Below, piece after piece: positions 1-10,836 of a stretch of 64,000 bases of DNA. The stretch comes from Rutstroemia sp. NJR-2017a BVV2 (Eukaryota > Ascomycota > Leotiomycetes > Helotiales > Rutstroemiaceae). The stretch spans positions 1,178,001 to 1,242,000 of the forward strand of contig NJPS01000031.1 of assembly GCA_002946415.1 (NCBI GenBank). The letters run 5' to 3'. The notes beneath the pieces are model-generated. The model was given only the letters and a program-made list of their open reading frames with translations, was not told where the DNA came from and made no database searches. Numbering within the stretch: the first letter of the stretch is position 1; every line of letters begins with the position of its first letter. Made by a program: the position numbers and the translations under genes.

Positions 1-622
1 TGCAAATCGTTCTCTTCTCTGGATCAAAGAATAGATCGAGGAAACGAAGAATAGAATAAAACAGGAAAACATACCAATGCTCGTGTGTCCTAACATGGCT
101 AGCATAACCACCCTGGCTAACAATTCCCGTATCCGGCCACACAGCACCATATGTATCCAATTGATGTTGGCAATAAGTCTCGTTATCATTCTTGCACTGT
201 CTGCACTGCAGACAGGAGTAGGACTGGGCGCCGACACCGACACGTTGGCCTTCTTTGATGAGTGTTACTTTCGGGCCGACGCGCAATGCCGTTCCAACGA
301 TCTCTGTAATGCGGGGTCAGTATATGCGTTTCCACTCATGATTGTGCGGGGAAAGACAGCCTGAGTCAGGAGCACGGCGACAAAGGAGGGGAAATGTTCG
401 GGATTGGAAATCCATACCGTGGCCAACGCAGAGCGGGAATTTCTGTTCACCCCATCCTCCACTGACAGTGTGCAAATCACTGGCGCAAACACCGCAGGCT
501 AGAATCTTGATGTCGACATCGTAGTCACCGAAGGGCTTAGGCTTGTATTCGTTCTTGTGGAACTCGCTCCATTTGGCTGGATCTTCGATCTGGAAGCCGG
601 TGAAGGTCTCTGGGTATGGCAT
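1..622 (-). CDS. NADP-dependent zinc alcohol dehydrogenase (ADH6/7, cinnamyl-alcohol-dehydrogenase type), 3' end outside window
   Basis: The reading starts at the ATG at 622. Exon 1 runs to 418, intron 417-304 has a GTATGG donor and CAG acceptor, exon 2 is 303-75, and a GTATGT donor at 74 opens an intron that leaves the window. The joined protein has the medium-chain zinc dehydrogenase layout. It shows the catalytic-zinc motif GVCASDLHTVSGGWG, then VGHEIVG across the first junction, then the structural-zinc cysteines of SCLQCRQCKNDNETYC. The order GHE, GVGAQ and YGAVWPDTG is typical of the ADH6/7 branch, which reduces aliphatic and aromatic aldehydes with NADPH in the cytosol. The nucleotide-binding domain is missing because the gene is cut by the window edge. 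It is transcribed leftwards in the same direction as the PHD gene to its right. Family assignment is firm; substrate is unknown. Confidence 0.9.
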
Positions 623-1575
623 TTTGCGTTATGCGGAGGATAGGAAGTGTATGCGGGGTGGTAGTTGTATGGGAGAACGATCGATGCTGCTGATTGCAGT
701 ATGCGGTATATATATCCACGGACCGAGAAAGGGAAGAAGAGTGTAAAAGATAAGTAGAAAGAGCAAGCAGACAAGAGGAAATATACAGATAAATACTCCC
801 GTTCCCCCAGCCCACCATCCGCCAAGCAGACTATAGCAATAAATTCCCCAGTATTTCCCCTCCTCCGTCGCAGGCTCATCCTACCTCCATTCGAAGGAAA
901 GCTTTCACACCCCCCACTTCAGCGGGGTTTAGGTCATCGTGCGGTTTCAAAAGGGCCCTCTTAATTTTTTCCGGGGTGCTTGTCTTGGTTCGGGAATTTT
1001 TAAAAATGGCTTCAAGGAGATCATTTTATCCATGGCTTGGAATCCGGCTTTGATACGTGGGTTCTTACTCGGTAGTTAATTTTCCACCACTCACATCACC
1101 GTATTTGGAGAAGTCGGCAATATCAGAACAGGAATGTAGAAATTCAACAAGATTGATATTGCGTGGTCCAGCGCAATGCGAGACTTTTAAAAACTGTGTA
1201 CTATCTTGCTCCGACTATCTTACAACATGAATCATGAATAGAACGTAACCTGCGAGATGTATCATTGTCCCATTCCGCCAATTTCTTGCCCGGCCCTTAG
1301 CACGACAAGTAAAAGCTTTAGCAGAATGTACAACTTGAGACCAAAGTAAGCCCTTTCAAAAGGTCCAATCAATCCGCGCCTGTGAACTCCATCTCAACCG
1401 TTGAAAGCTTCGATGCTTTTCCCCTTGAGATCTCACCAAAACTCCATGCTACCTCCCACAAGTAAAGTAAGGCCGGGATATCAAGGAACTCCTACCCTAT
1501 TCGCACACACTCCTTGAACTGAAAACCATATCATACATGTCCCATAAGCAGAAATCGCGAGGCATAAAAGTAGCC
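623..1575. other. Intergenic: ADH promoter and 3' flank of the PHD gene
   Basis: No convincing gene is seen. The part next to 622 is the ADH leader and promoter, with pyrimidine-rich sense-strand stretches around 770-880. The rest is unremarkable AT-balanced sequence. Short open frames here are overlapping shadows. Confidence 0.6.
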
Positions 1576-4500
1576 TTACTTGAATCCTCGCCATTTCTTT
1601 CTGCTCTTTCCTTTCTTCGCCTTTGTGGCTGGCGTACCACTCTGCACGCTAGGGCCAGCTTCCGGATCAGCCAATGCCTTTACATCCTCTTCGTCCATAT
1701 CGCTGAGCTCTTCACTATCGACGGAACCGTTTGTGTGTTCGGCTGGTACGTCTTGCAAGATGCTGGTGCCTTCAGGTTGAAAATCTTTCACATACCACAG
1801 AATACCACCGTTGTTGAGAACATCCGCGCTTTCGGTCGGATTCTCGCCCGTTGATACTGGGGGCGTCGGAGGGGTGATCTGAGTAACTTCCACAGTCGAA
1901 GAATAACCGTAGGTCTCAGGGGGTGTGATACCATTGGTTTTGGTTTCTTTAACTTCTCCTGCAACTTGGATAATAGGAGCTCCCAAATCCCTCAACGCAG
2001 GATCGATCATGGAATCGACGTGAATAACATCCTCGGCATCACGATCAGCAACATCTGACATCTCAACATCTCCATTTGTGGACTCCGACTTCAATACAGC
2101 TTCGCCTTCCAGATTGGCAGAAAACTCGGTTGACTCCGGGTTACTTGCTTTGAAGGCATCTGGCACATCATCATCGTGTGAGCGTTCAGCACCATGAAGG
2201 TCTGCCAGCGCTTCTTGTAGGCCATTAGACCCTTCAGCAGGCAGCAAACAGCTTTCGAGCAGTATATTAAGATTGGCCAGCTGGTCATCAACGGGTTTCT
2301 TGAGCACATCACACTCAGCTCTAAGTGCAGCTTCCAGCATTGGTTGGACTGCTTTGATGATGCGCTTCCCAAGTTTCCGACGGTCTCGAATATCCGTGCC
2401 ATGCTTCTTATTTGGCGACATCTTTTCGATATCATCGGATGCTAGGCCTTTGGCACTTAGCGAATCGTTCATGATTGCTACAGTGAACTTAGCGCTAAGA
2501 TCTTTCGCAAAAGCACCGGTAGTAGTATAAAATCGCTGGTCTAGCTTAGCGCGAAGTTCCATAAGCCCGCTTGTGAAGACTTTCTTAATGTCAAACCTGT
2601 ATTCCGTTAGTTTTAATACATGTGAGGTCTTAGTTTAACTTACTGTAAGGCCTTCTCTACGACTGGTGGTAAGAGGTGAGCTACAGGAAAATAAATTGTA
2701 TCCACAGCATCTTTTTCGCACCGCGCGCTTTCCAGTTTCTTCTGCTCACGTTCTTTGACACTCTCAGCAAGCGCGCGAAGCTTTTCGATGTCTTTAAGTA
2801 GCAACTGAGCAAACCCTATACGACGCGCCAGTCTTTCCCTACCAACATGACCCATTCCGGAAAAGTTACGCCGTGTGATCTCCATGGAGGAGAAGCTTTC
2901 CATTTGCAGCTGAAGACGTTTGAGTAGAGCTGCACCTCTGCGGGCTTCACGTTTGAGCGTCCAATATCTACAGCAGTCGGCCACCCATTCCTTGCGTTTG
3001 CGGATCGTGTAACGCATCAAAGAATTCTCGACAGAGTTGTAAATGATTTTGGGAATGATCGGAGCGCCGGACGGAAGCTTCCAGACACCCTTTACCGGGG
3101 GCTCGTCGCTCATCGAATCTGAATTAACATAGCCTAAGACCGAACCATGGGCGCCGACCACCTCCAAGCCTTCTGGTTGTCTTCCAGCCCTGCGATGTGC
3201 TTTTGCTAAGACAGATGCTGATTCGTTGGTGTCAGCCCAAACACGACCGCGCATTGTTCTCTTGTAGAACCTTCGAGCTTCGATGGTTGCTGCCACCGTA
3301 TCGTTCTCTCGAGCATGATCATGAGGACTGTGTTTGTCGCAAAATGCTTTCAGTACAGTATTACCATCCAGTATAGCAAGAGTCCCATGATTATTCTTCA
3401 TCTTCAGGAACAGCCGAGCCCTCCGTGCACAAGTAACATGGAAGGCTGTAAAACAAGATTTATTCCCACACTGGACACAAGCACCCATAGCTTGGTTGCA
3501 AATGTAACAGTTGAGCTTCCATCTGCTCTTCGGCACCTTCTCTACTTCCATAACGGGCTCCATGAACGTAGTATTACCGAGGGAAACTTCTGGAATCCAC
3601 ATGGCGCAAAGAAGATGTGACCATTTCGACGCATTGGTTTGCTTGAATGCACCATCTGTATTCGGGCAGAAGATACAAGTCTAAGTAGAAGATTAGTAAG
3701 AGTGGATCAATATAACATGGTGTGAAACTTACAGGAGTAGAGCGGCCGATTAGTTGACACTTTCTACACATCCATTGACCTTCTGGAATAAATGGAACAC
3801 CATAGCATTCTTGATGTACAGCGAGATCACAACCATCACAGAAGACAATTGCGTTTGTGTTCTCGCAATCTCCATCATCACAAATAGCGCACTTACTATC
3901 TTGCTCTTCTCCCACTTGGGCCTCGCCATTCACCGCCGCAGCAGAGCTCGACCTTGGTCTGTGTGTCTGAGGAGGTTTTGGGTTGGGTTTCGGGATGGCT
4001 CGTTCCAAGCTGTGCCAATCTTTCTCGATCTTTGTGAGAGTGACCTCGAAGATGTGTCGCGGTACCTCATCGAGAGTCTCAGCCTTCCGTCTTTCATTGT
4101 ATTGCTGCAGCCACTTGTCATCCGCTTCGTCCATATCGTATTCGACACGCCCAAGGGGGCCTCCAATCCCATCCAAATCCTCGTTGAAATTAATATCGGA
4201 AGCTTTGATGTATTCTTGCTCGGGTCGGATAAAGACATCGCTTTCCTGGTATCCTACGTTTGCCATCGATTTGTCAACATATTGATCGAATTCTGGAGTG
4301 TCGAACTTCGCAAGCGTGTTTGTCATCCGGAAAGATGGCTGGGGTAATGTCAGCTTTTCTTTTGCGTTTGTATTGTTTATGTTAATCGACTTTGGTGTCT
4401 TAGGTGTCTTCGGTAGACTGCCGTTGAAGACTATTCCAAGGTTCGCCGCCGCTCTTGCTGCGTAAAATGCTTCGGGGTTCTTAGGTGGTCGACCAGGTCT

Positions 4501-5235
4501 TCTTTTCCCTCCGCCAGGGGTGCCCGGGATAGCAAAGGGTATTGGTACACCGTTTATAGATGGGGTTGATGTGGCGCCAGAGGGGCTTGCAGTTGTACTT
4601 TTTTCTCCTCCCTCTGTCTGGCCAAGCTTGCCATTGACAGATTCTTCGACCGATTGTGATGCGCCGGCAGGTGTGCTCGGTCTTGAAACAGGTAATCCTT
4701 CTACTTGCTCTTGACTGAAGCATAGCATTTCTTGGGTGATATCCAGATCGGGGTGAAACTCTTCCCAGCTTCGTTCTTCCCGTGGTTTATAGCCATCATT
4801 TTGCGCGACAGCAGCTGCGGCTTGCGAGGACGACCCAAATCTACTAGGAGCGGGCATTGGTGGTGGTTGTGCTCGCGGAAGAACAGTTCTTGTTCTTGTA
4901 GTTCGGTTTTCTCTGCGCGGATATACGACAGGTTGAACTCCATTCGCGGCGTTCTCCCGCCCTATGCGACCACGCGGACCAACGTAATTATATCCTCCAG
5001 GACCTGTACCACCGACCAATAGTATATCTGCGCCATGTTCATCGACGTATCTGCCGCCTCCGCCAGGACCACCTGGAACGTACCGGCCCTTTTTAGGCGG
5101 CTCGGAGACAGGATTCTTGATTACGTGATTGTCGAATCTGCGGCTCGAAGCTGAGGCGGATTTTGGACGTGTCGATCTACTGCCTGAGCTACTTGCAGCT
5201 CGTCGAGGTGTTCCTGGTGTAGGTGTCGGAGCCAT
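1576..5235 (-). CDS. NTO1: NTO1/BRPF-like PHD-finger scaffold protein of a histone acetyltransferase complex (1186 aa)
   Basis: Three exons join in frame: 5235-3733, 3680-2644 and 2596-1576, with GTAAGT donors and TAG/CAG acceptors. The N-terminal third is disordered and holds an AT-hook-like RRPGRPPK near residue 245. An EPL1-like segment (about 295-410) is followed by a PHD finger (about 449-493, CAICDDGDCENTNAIVFCDGCD). A zinc knuckle plus second (extended) PHD follows, split by intron 1 (TCIFCPNTDGAFKQT, then CYICNQAMGACVQCGNKSC and FHVTCARRA). This PHD-knuckle-PHD order defines the NTO1/BRPF/Jade group, nuclear scaffolds of MYST-type H3 acetyltransferase complexes (NuA3 in yeast). The C-terminus is helical and acidic and ends in a basic tail. 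I see no bromodomain, as in yeast Nto1 and unlike animal BRPF. The window gives no partner genes. Confidence 0.93.
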
Positions 5236-6193
5236 GTTGATTAATAATATTATCTCGGCTCTTTACGCGACGAGTATAAGTGACGTGTGGAGAGAAGGGA
5301 GAAGATGTTGAATGCTTGGAGGTTGAAGGTGACAGGTTGGATGATGGCAGATTCCGTGAGGGGTGAGGCGCATAAGGAACAGGCTGCGTAAAGACACGGT
5401 TTTGCGCGTCTTTCTTGAATGCTGAGTATGGTCTATGCTGTGCGAGTCTGGATTGCTTCAAGAGATGAGCTTTTCGACAGTGAATCGCCTTCGGAAAGCC
5501 AACATCTTCAAGCAGGTAAGTCGCGATGTGGTTGCTTTTGCCAGTTATGGATTAGTCCGTGGGCAAGGGGATTAGGTAAGTTTATTTCCGATGCATCGGA
5601 CAAAATTTTCTCCGCTACGCTGTGGCACTATTCCATCGCACTAATTCAATTGGACCCCGAGCTCTCAAAGCCCTCACGTAAGGTACAGAAAGAAGACGTC
5701 ACACCAAAGGTTCTTCTGCTGCTGATGACTTTATATGAGAAATTAGCCCAAAGCCTGGTTCATGATAGAGCTTCCACCCCAGATTATTCACCTTTCAATG
5801 TCAATGTGCAAAGTTATGTCGGACTTTCAGTGCTGCGAATATTTGTTCAAAATCAAGCCTTATTTTGCTCTTTCGGACATCGGGTACACGTTTTGACGCG
5901 CGGACTAGGATAAAGAGGTTTCCTTGGCTATAATGATATCTCGCACGAGAGAAATATGTTGTGCTGGAAGTGCAGCGTTGATTCAACTAGATGGCATTAA
6001 GAAGCCGGCTCGTCCGACTCGCCCGAGATATTGGGCGGGCCAGTCGGAATAGGATCAGTTGTTGCTTGCAAGACAAAAAAAATACAAGCAATATATATAC
6101 ACTCCATTTTCTACCTCGATCTTGTGTTGAGATGGCAGATACTACGTTCTTTCTACTTATTATCAAACTTTTATCCATCACTACATTTACAAA
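5236..6193. other. Divergent intergenic region between the PHD gene and the SDR pseudogene
   Basis: This is the shared upstream region of two divergent units. A TATATATA stretch lies near 6092-6098, about 100 bp before the SDR start. An open frame of 164 codons at 5419-5913 has no recognisable domain and I treat it as chance. Confidence 0.5.
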
Positions 6194-7036
6194 ATGTCTT
6201 CAAAGGAAGTCATTCTGATCACGGGCAGCAAATACCGACATTGGATTCGAAATTGTGAAAGCCCTTTGTGCTTCTACCAAGGGATATGATATCGTCCTCG
6301 CAGGGCGGTCTCTAACAAAAGTTCATGCAGCCATTGATAAGGCAGTGGCCGAGTTTCCGCAGACCAGCAGCAAGCTCTCGGCAGTGCAGATCGATATTGA
6401 GCAAGATAAGTCGATCAAGAAGGCCTTCGACGAAATTCAAGCAAAGTTCGGGAGATTAGATGTTTTGGTCAACAATGCTGGTAAAATTTTTTCTCATGAT
6501 CCATATACATTACTCGAAGGCTAACGAAGGGGAGCCTGACAGAGCGTGAGATGTGGAATAGATCGTGGGATCTTAATATTACCGGATCTCAGGTCATGAC
6601 AACCATTTTCATGCCTTTGCTTCTCCAGACACAGACACCCAATCCTCGCTTGCTATTCATGACTTCCGGTACTTCATCTATCGCCAACTCGGAAAACATA
6701 GCCTTTGCGGTTAATCATTATTCGCCAAAAGGGTGGCCCAAGGCAACTTCGACGGAAAAAGCTTCAATGTGCCAGCATATCGTAGTGTTAAGACCGGCTT
6801 GAATATGGTGATGCGAGAATGGCATCGTATGCTTCATGAAGATGGTGTAAAAGTGTGGGCAATCTCACCCGGGTTCTTAGCTACAGGTCTCGGGGGGGGC
6901 AGGCGCTGAAGCTCTGAAGAAGATGGGAGCGCAAGATCCCAGTATTGCGGGAGGATTCATTAGAGATGTCATTGAGGGAGGCAGAGATGCCGATGTTGGC
7001 AAGGTTGTTACTGCAAATGGGACTCAAGCGTGGTAA
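6194..7036 (+). pseudogene. Short-chain dehydrogenase/reductase, broken by three frameshifts
   Basis: Translation from 6194 begins as an SDR cofactor site and loses frame at an extra A at about 6230; the next frame resumes as NTDIGFEIVKALC. A normal NNAG motif follows before an intron (GTAAAA donor at 6480, CAG ending 6541). The next exon reads REMWNRSWDLNITG and keeps frame to GWPK near 6735. A second shift between about 6735 and 6775 leads to AYRSVKTGLNM, which holds the catalytic Tyr-x-x-x-Lys. A third shift lies in an eight-G run at 6892-6899, after which the usual C-terminal tail ends in a stop at 7036. The family's glycine-rich TGxxxGxG is also altered, with Asp at the second Gly. Two of the shifts are in homopolymers, so assembly error is a possible alternative to real decay. 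Confidence 0.8.
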
Positions 7037-7537
7037 ATTATATTCAGGGTACTCGAGTTCTTGCAGTATTCACAATCTTGCCAGGTGTATTCTGATCGTA
7101 CATGAACAGTGGTCATCATACTTCTCCATCTGTTGATTGTACCGAGTTGGCACAAAGCCTGTTTTGCATAACTATATTCAATGATAGAGCGGTTCCCTGA
7201 GAAAGAGAAGTTGGCCATCTACTAGGGGGTTTGAGACTGAGATTCTGAAGCGTGGTGTGTCATTCCTATATGGAGCCGGGAGTGTAACATTTTGAAAGGA
7301 GATACGGAGTTAGTCCAATCTCGCTACCCGCTGCAAGGTTACTAACACACCTCTAATAATGTTTCTTTCTGTCCGGAGTGTTCGAAATGGGTTATTTGGA
7401 CGAGTAATGCGAAGCTAACCAAAGAAGACCCGTTAAGCGAGGAGTGTGATTAGCAATCCTGCCATCACGTTGTGGTGGGTGAGTATATAACTATTGTAAA
7501 ATCCGCCTTAATGACGTTCATCCTCCCCGCCGAAAAA
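7037..7537. other. Intergenic: upstream of the Zn2Cys6 regulator
   Basis: Nothing recognisable beyond the presumed promoter of the downstream transcription factor. An in-frame upstream ATG at 7472 would add 22 residues to that protein. Confidence 0.5.
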
Positions 7538-9505
7538 ATGAATCCTGCTCAAAACCGTCGAATCACGAGGCATCGGGAGCTACGCGCTTGCATTGAGTGT
7601 CGACGACGAAAGCTGAGATGCGATCGCCATCTTCCTTGCGCTTCCTGCACTCGTAGAGATGAGGCTTCATCTTGTGCATATGCGAGGTCCGAGGGACACA
7701 GCAATGATCGTCAAAATCTGTCAGAAGCCGAGGTCAGGCTTGAACATTTAGAGAAATTGATCCGTGAGCTTTCGAAATCACAGACTCCTTCTATCCATTC
7801 CAGCACAACTCAGAGCCACAGCGGTAGAGTCGAATTCTCACCTGAATCGCTTCACAATGGGGCCACCCACTGGTCCGCGATGCTTGACGACATTGATGAG
7901 CTTAGGAGTGTTATGAGGGATCATGACGATTTCGAAGATGCTGGCACAGATTACAAAAGCTACGATGCATATGGCGTTCTTTTCGGCACCAAAAAGGCAT
8001 TGCCATACCACTATGTACTTTCACAGTTTCTACCAACGAGGCAGAAAGCGGATCGTCTGGTTGGAGCATACTTTAGATCGAAGACGGTCGCCGCTCCTTT
8101 CATCCATACCGGACAATTCCGGCGGTTGTATCAGACGTTCTGGGACAATCCTGCGACTGCCTCGCCATTATGGGCCTCTATTTTGTTCTCAATGCTTGGA
8201 ATATCTACTGATGTCCTATCAAAAACCACTGGGGCTGAGGAACATGGAACGCTCGGTCGGTATGCAACAGCAGCTGCGCATTGTCTGGTAGCTGGAGAAT
8301 ATCGTCGACCTCAAAGATTTTCTGTAGAAGCACTTCTCTTGTATGCACACGCAAAATGCCTCAGTGGAGCAGATTTTGGCCCTGATATCGCAATCCTTTT
8401 CGGGACACTAGTTCGTCTTGCGACAGTAATGTGTTATCATCGAGACGCCGACAACTTCAAAGGGAAAGTTTCGGCGTTTGAGGGCGAGATACGTCGACGG
8501 GCTTGGTCTTTATGTATGCAGCTTGATACATTGGTCTCTTTTCAACTTGGGCTACCAAGCAACGTCCAATTCCCCACCTGGGATACAAAGCCACCGACTA
8601 ACCTGTTGGACTCTGATTTCGATGAAGATACTCTGGAACTGCCGCCTGCCAGACCAGTAACTGAGCCTACCGAACTGCAGTTTTATGTTGCAAAGCACAA
8701 ACTAGTCACTGTGTTCGAAAAGATTATCCGACATACTCTTTCTGCAACTGAACGTTCGCAAGAAGAGCTCCAAGAAATAGACCAGGAACTTCGCAATACT
8801 TTTGCAAATCTTCCGGGTTGCTATCAGCCTCGGCCCATGGCCGATTCAATAGTTGATTCGCCTTCGGTGATGATTGCTCGCTTGTGTGTATGTTCTATCT
8901 ACCACAAATCGCTCTGCGTCTTACATCGAAAATACATTACTCGTGGAAATACAAACAGCCTTCGAGTGTGTTATACGGCAGCTTCAGACCTGATCAAGCA
9001 ATTTCTGGAGGTGTACAATGAGTTTGGGGTTGGCGGACACCTTGAAGCAGAGCGATGGTTCATGGGAAATATCACACTTCACGATTTCTTGCTGGGTTGC
9101 ACAACGCTGTGCTTATGCGTGTGTTATACCAAACACAGTGCTGCCAGCCCTGGGAGTACTATGGCTTTTGACGTGGAGGCGTCATTGAATATGCTCCAAG
9201 ATGCTAAGCTCATCTGTCTGGAGCAGTCGATAACCCGCAAAGATGCTAAGAAAGTTCAACGGCTTATTGAAGCCACAGTTGAAAGATTCGCCCCTCACAG
9301 CACTGGAAGCACGTCGGGAAGTCAATATCAAACAGACACTACAGAAGATTTAATAGACGAAGCAAACTGGCCTGGAATACCACCGGTCTTTGACGAGGAT
9401 TGGTCGTGCATTGACATAATGGCAGGCTCTACAGATGAGGGAGGATGGGTATTTCCGCAGCAATTTTTTGTTCCACAGGATTACGAAGCGATTGATCAGA
9501 TTTAG
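7538..9505 (+). CDS. Zn2Cys6 (fungal binuclear cluster) transcription factor with fungal_trans domain (655 aa)
   Basis: This is a single uninterrupted reading frame. Near the N-terminus it has the zinc cluster CIECRRRKLRCDRHLPCASC followed by a final Cys eight residues on. The spacing is Cx2Cx6Cx5Cx2Cx8C, the six ligands that bind two zinc ions. A short coiled segment (SEAEVRLEHLEKLIREL) suited to dimerisation follows. The middle region from about residue 160 to 560 has the helical pattern of the fungal_trans regulatory domain, including the RRRAWSLCMQLDTLVSFQLGLP signature. I chose the ATG at 7538 because the zinc cluster then begins about 20 residues in; the in-frame ATG at 7472 is the alternative. 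It is a nuclear DNA-binding regulator of unknown targets. Its neighbour, the broken SDR, may once have been one. Confidence 0.92.
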   Translation: MNPAQNRRITRHRELRACIECRRRKLRCDRHLPCASCTRRDEASSCAYARSEGHSNDRQNLSEAEVRLEHLEKLIRELSKSQTPSIHSSTTQSHSGRVEFSPESLHNGATHWSAMLDDIDELRSVMRDHDDFEDAGTDYKSYDAYGVLFGTKKALPYHYVLSQFLPTRQKADRLVGAYFRSKTVAAPFIHTGQFRRLYQTFWDNPATASPLWASILFSMLGISTDVLSKTTGAEEHGTLGRYATAAAHCLVAGEYRRPQRFSVEALLLYAHAKCLSGADFGPDIAILFGTLVRLATVMCYHRDADNFKGKVSAFEGEIRRRAWSLCMQLDTLVSFQLGLPSNVQFPTWDTKPPTNLLDSDFDEDTLELPPARPVTEPTELQFYVAKHKLVTVFEKIIRHTLSATERSQEELQEIDQELRNTFANLPGCYQPRPMADSIVDSPSVMIARLCVCSIYHKSLCVLHRKYITRGNTNSLRVCYTAASDLIKQFLEVYNEFGVGGHLEAERWFMGNITLHDFLLGCTTLCLCVCYTKHSAASPGSTMAFDVEASLNMLQDAKLICLEQSITRKDAKKVQRLIEATVERFAPHSTGSTSGSQYQTDTTEDLIDEANWPGIPPVFDEDWSCIDIMAGSTDEGGWVFPQQFFVPQDYEAIDQI

Positions 9506-10050
9506 TCACCGACGGCGGTGAATGCAAGTAGCTTTCAGATACAGTTGATATATATAATACCCTTGAGACCGCTATACTTAAGAGGTACGCTCTACTTTTA
9601 TTCCTCTTCTACACGCAGAAGACTGTGCGAAATGTGATTCCGTAGTATGTCAGTCACTTGCGGCGGGTCAACTGAATGTCATGCTCTGGCCAATTGATTC
9701 TAACATTTGGACCTTACACTGTCCTGTTCTACGTATGGTCATTCTTGAATGTCAATAGTTTGGATACAATTCGGTTCTCGAAGGGTTATTTTCACAGTCC
9801 CTGAGACTCCAATGCGAAAAGAGACGCAGCTAGTTTGAATCTCATTGCTTTAACATGAAAAACTACTCTGTTGACCCAGTTGAGAAGACAATTTGAAGCC
9901 AGTAGAATAACTGGATCAGGTCAACGGGTCCGCCACTGCAAGTGGGATTACCGCTCAGCAACTGTTCTACCTCACTGGCGCCAGCACCATTTAAGCGGAA
10001 AGCATTGAAATTTGGAACCCATAACCCTAGAAATTACATACATCGTTTGA
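9506..10050. other. Intergenic, convergent 3' ends
   Basis: This is the 3' flank of the Zn2Cys6 gene and of the disordered protein encoded on the other strand. A TATATATAATA stretch at about 9549-9559 lies just after the regulator's stop. No gene is seen. Confidence 0.5.
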
Positions 10051-10836
10051 TCATCCACCCAAACCACTCCCAAGCGCTCGAACACCCAAACGCAAGATCC
10101 GAACCAACCCACCCTGCCCAGCTCCTTCATCATCACTATCACCACCATATCTCGGCTCCCGATACCTCTCACGGCGCCTCGACCGATCTTCATTCCCTCC
10201 CCGCGACCTCCTACTTCTCCCGTCCCGAACTTGGCCACGACCCGAGCTACGCCTATAAGTTTCATCCGAGTAGGCTCTCCGGGTCGTTCCTCGACTACCC
10301 GGATCCACCGTCCGCCTACCGGAAGCTCGGCTACCTCTCTGGTCTGGATATCGATGTCCGGGCGACGAAAGGTACGGGTCAGAATTTGTCGTATACGGAC
10401 CGCTGGGGCGGGAGGTTCGGGGGCCGGGACTGCGAGTTTGGCATCCACAGTCGGAATCCGAACAAGCGTTGCTTTCAATTTCATCGCTCAAGGACTCGCT
10501 TGAGCGGTTGTTGTATGTGTGGTGGGAATTGGGGCGACCGGGTGCGGGGTAGCGTCTTAGTGGAGGAGAGGGAGACTGACGCGCTGGTGGGTCATGATCG
10601 CTTTCGTTGTCTGAGGAATCGTACTCACTGTCCTCATAGTTGTTGTGGGTCTGTGTACGTCGAGGAGAAGTTGTGTAATTCGAGACATATTCATCTTCAG
10701 ATTCGGAGTCTATAGATCCAGACGTGCTCGCCGAGTCGTAGCCATCATCTGATTCCAAATCATTATCTGAAGAGTCATCATAATCTCGTGAAGATCTCCG
10801 AGACGGATTACGCTGGCGGTAGTGATGGTGGGCCAT
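10051..10836 (-). CDS. Hypothetical disordered Ser/Arg/Asp-rich protein (261 aa)
   Basis: This is one open frame of 261 codons. The protein is almost all low complexity: acidic serine blocks (DYDDSSDNDLESDDGYDS, SIDSESEDEY) alternate with basic Arg/Ser blocks (RSRRSRGGNEDRSRRRERYREPRYGG). It ends in a short hydrophobic and Gly-rich tail (GLVRILRLGVRALGSGLGG). I recognise no family. The opposite strand is also open over the same stretch. I prefer this strand because it has a clean ATG (MAHHHYRQRN) and a composition typical of disordered fungal proteins, whereas the other frame has no sensible composition. An intron near the 3' end cannot be excluded. Confidence 0.5.
   Translation of the reverse strand: MAHHHYRQRNPSRRSSRDYDDSSDNDLESDDGYDSASTSGSIDSESEDEYVSNYTTSPRRTQTHNNYEDSEYDSSDNESDHDPPARQSPSPPLRRYPAPGRPNSHHTYNNRSSESLSDEIESNACSDSDCGCQTRSPGPRTSRPSGPYTTNSDPYLSSPGHRYPDQRGSRASGRRTVDPGSRGTTRRAYSDETYRRSSGRGQVRDGRSRRSRGGNEDRSRRRERYREPRYGGDSDDEGAGQGGLVRILRLGVRALGSGLGG

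Noticed and set aside
5419..5913. 164-codon plus-strand frame upstream of the PHD gene
   Set aside because: No domain, signal or splice support; it lies in a divergent promoter region.
9942..10715. 257-codon plus-strand frame
   Set aside because: It is antisense to the disordered Ser/Arg/Asp protein, and its composition has no domain or sensible pattern.
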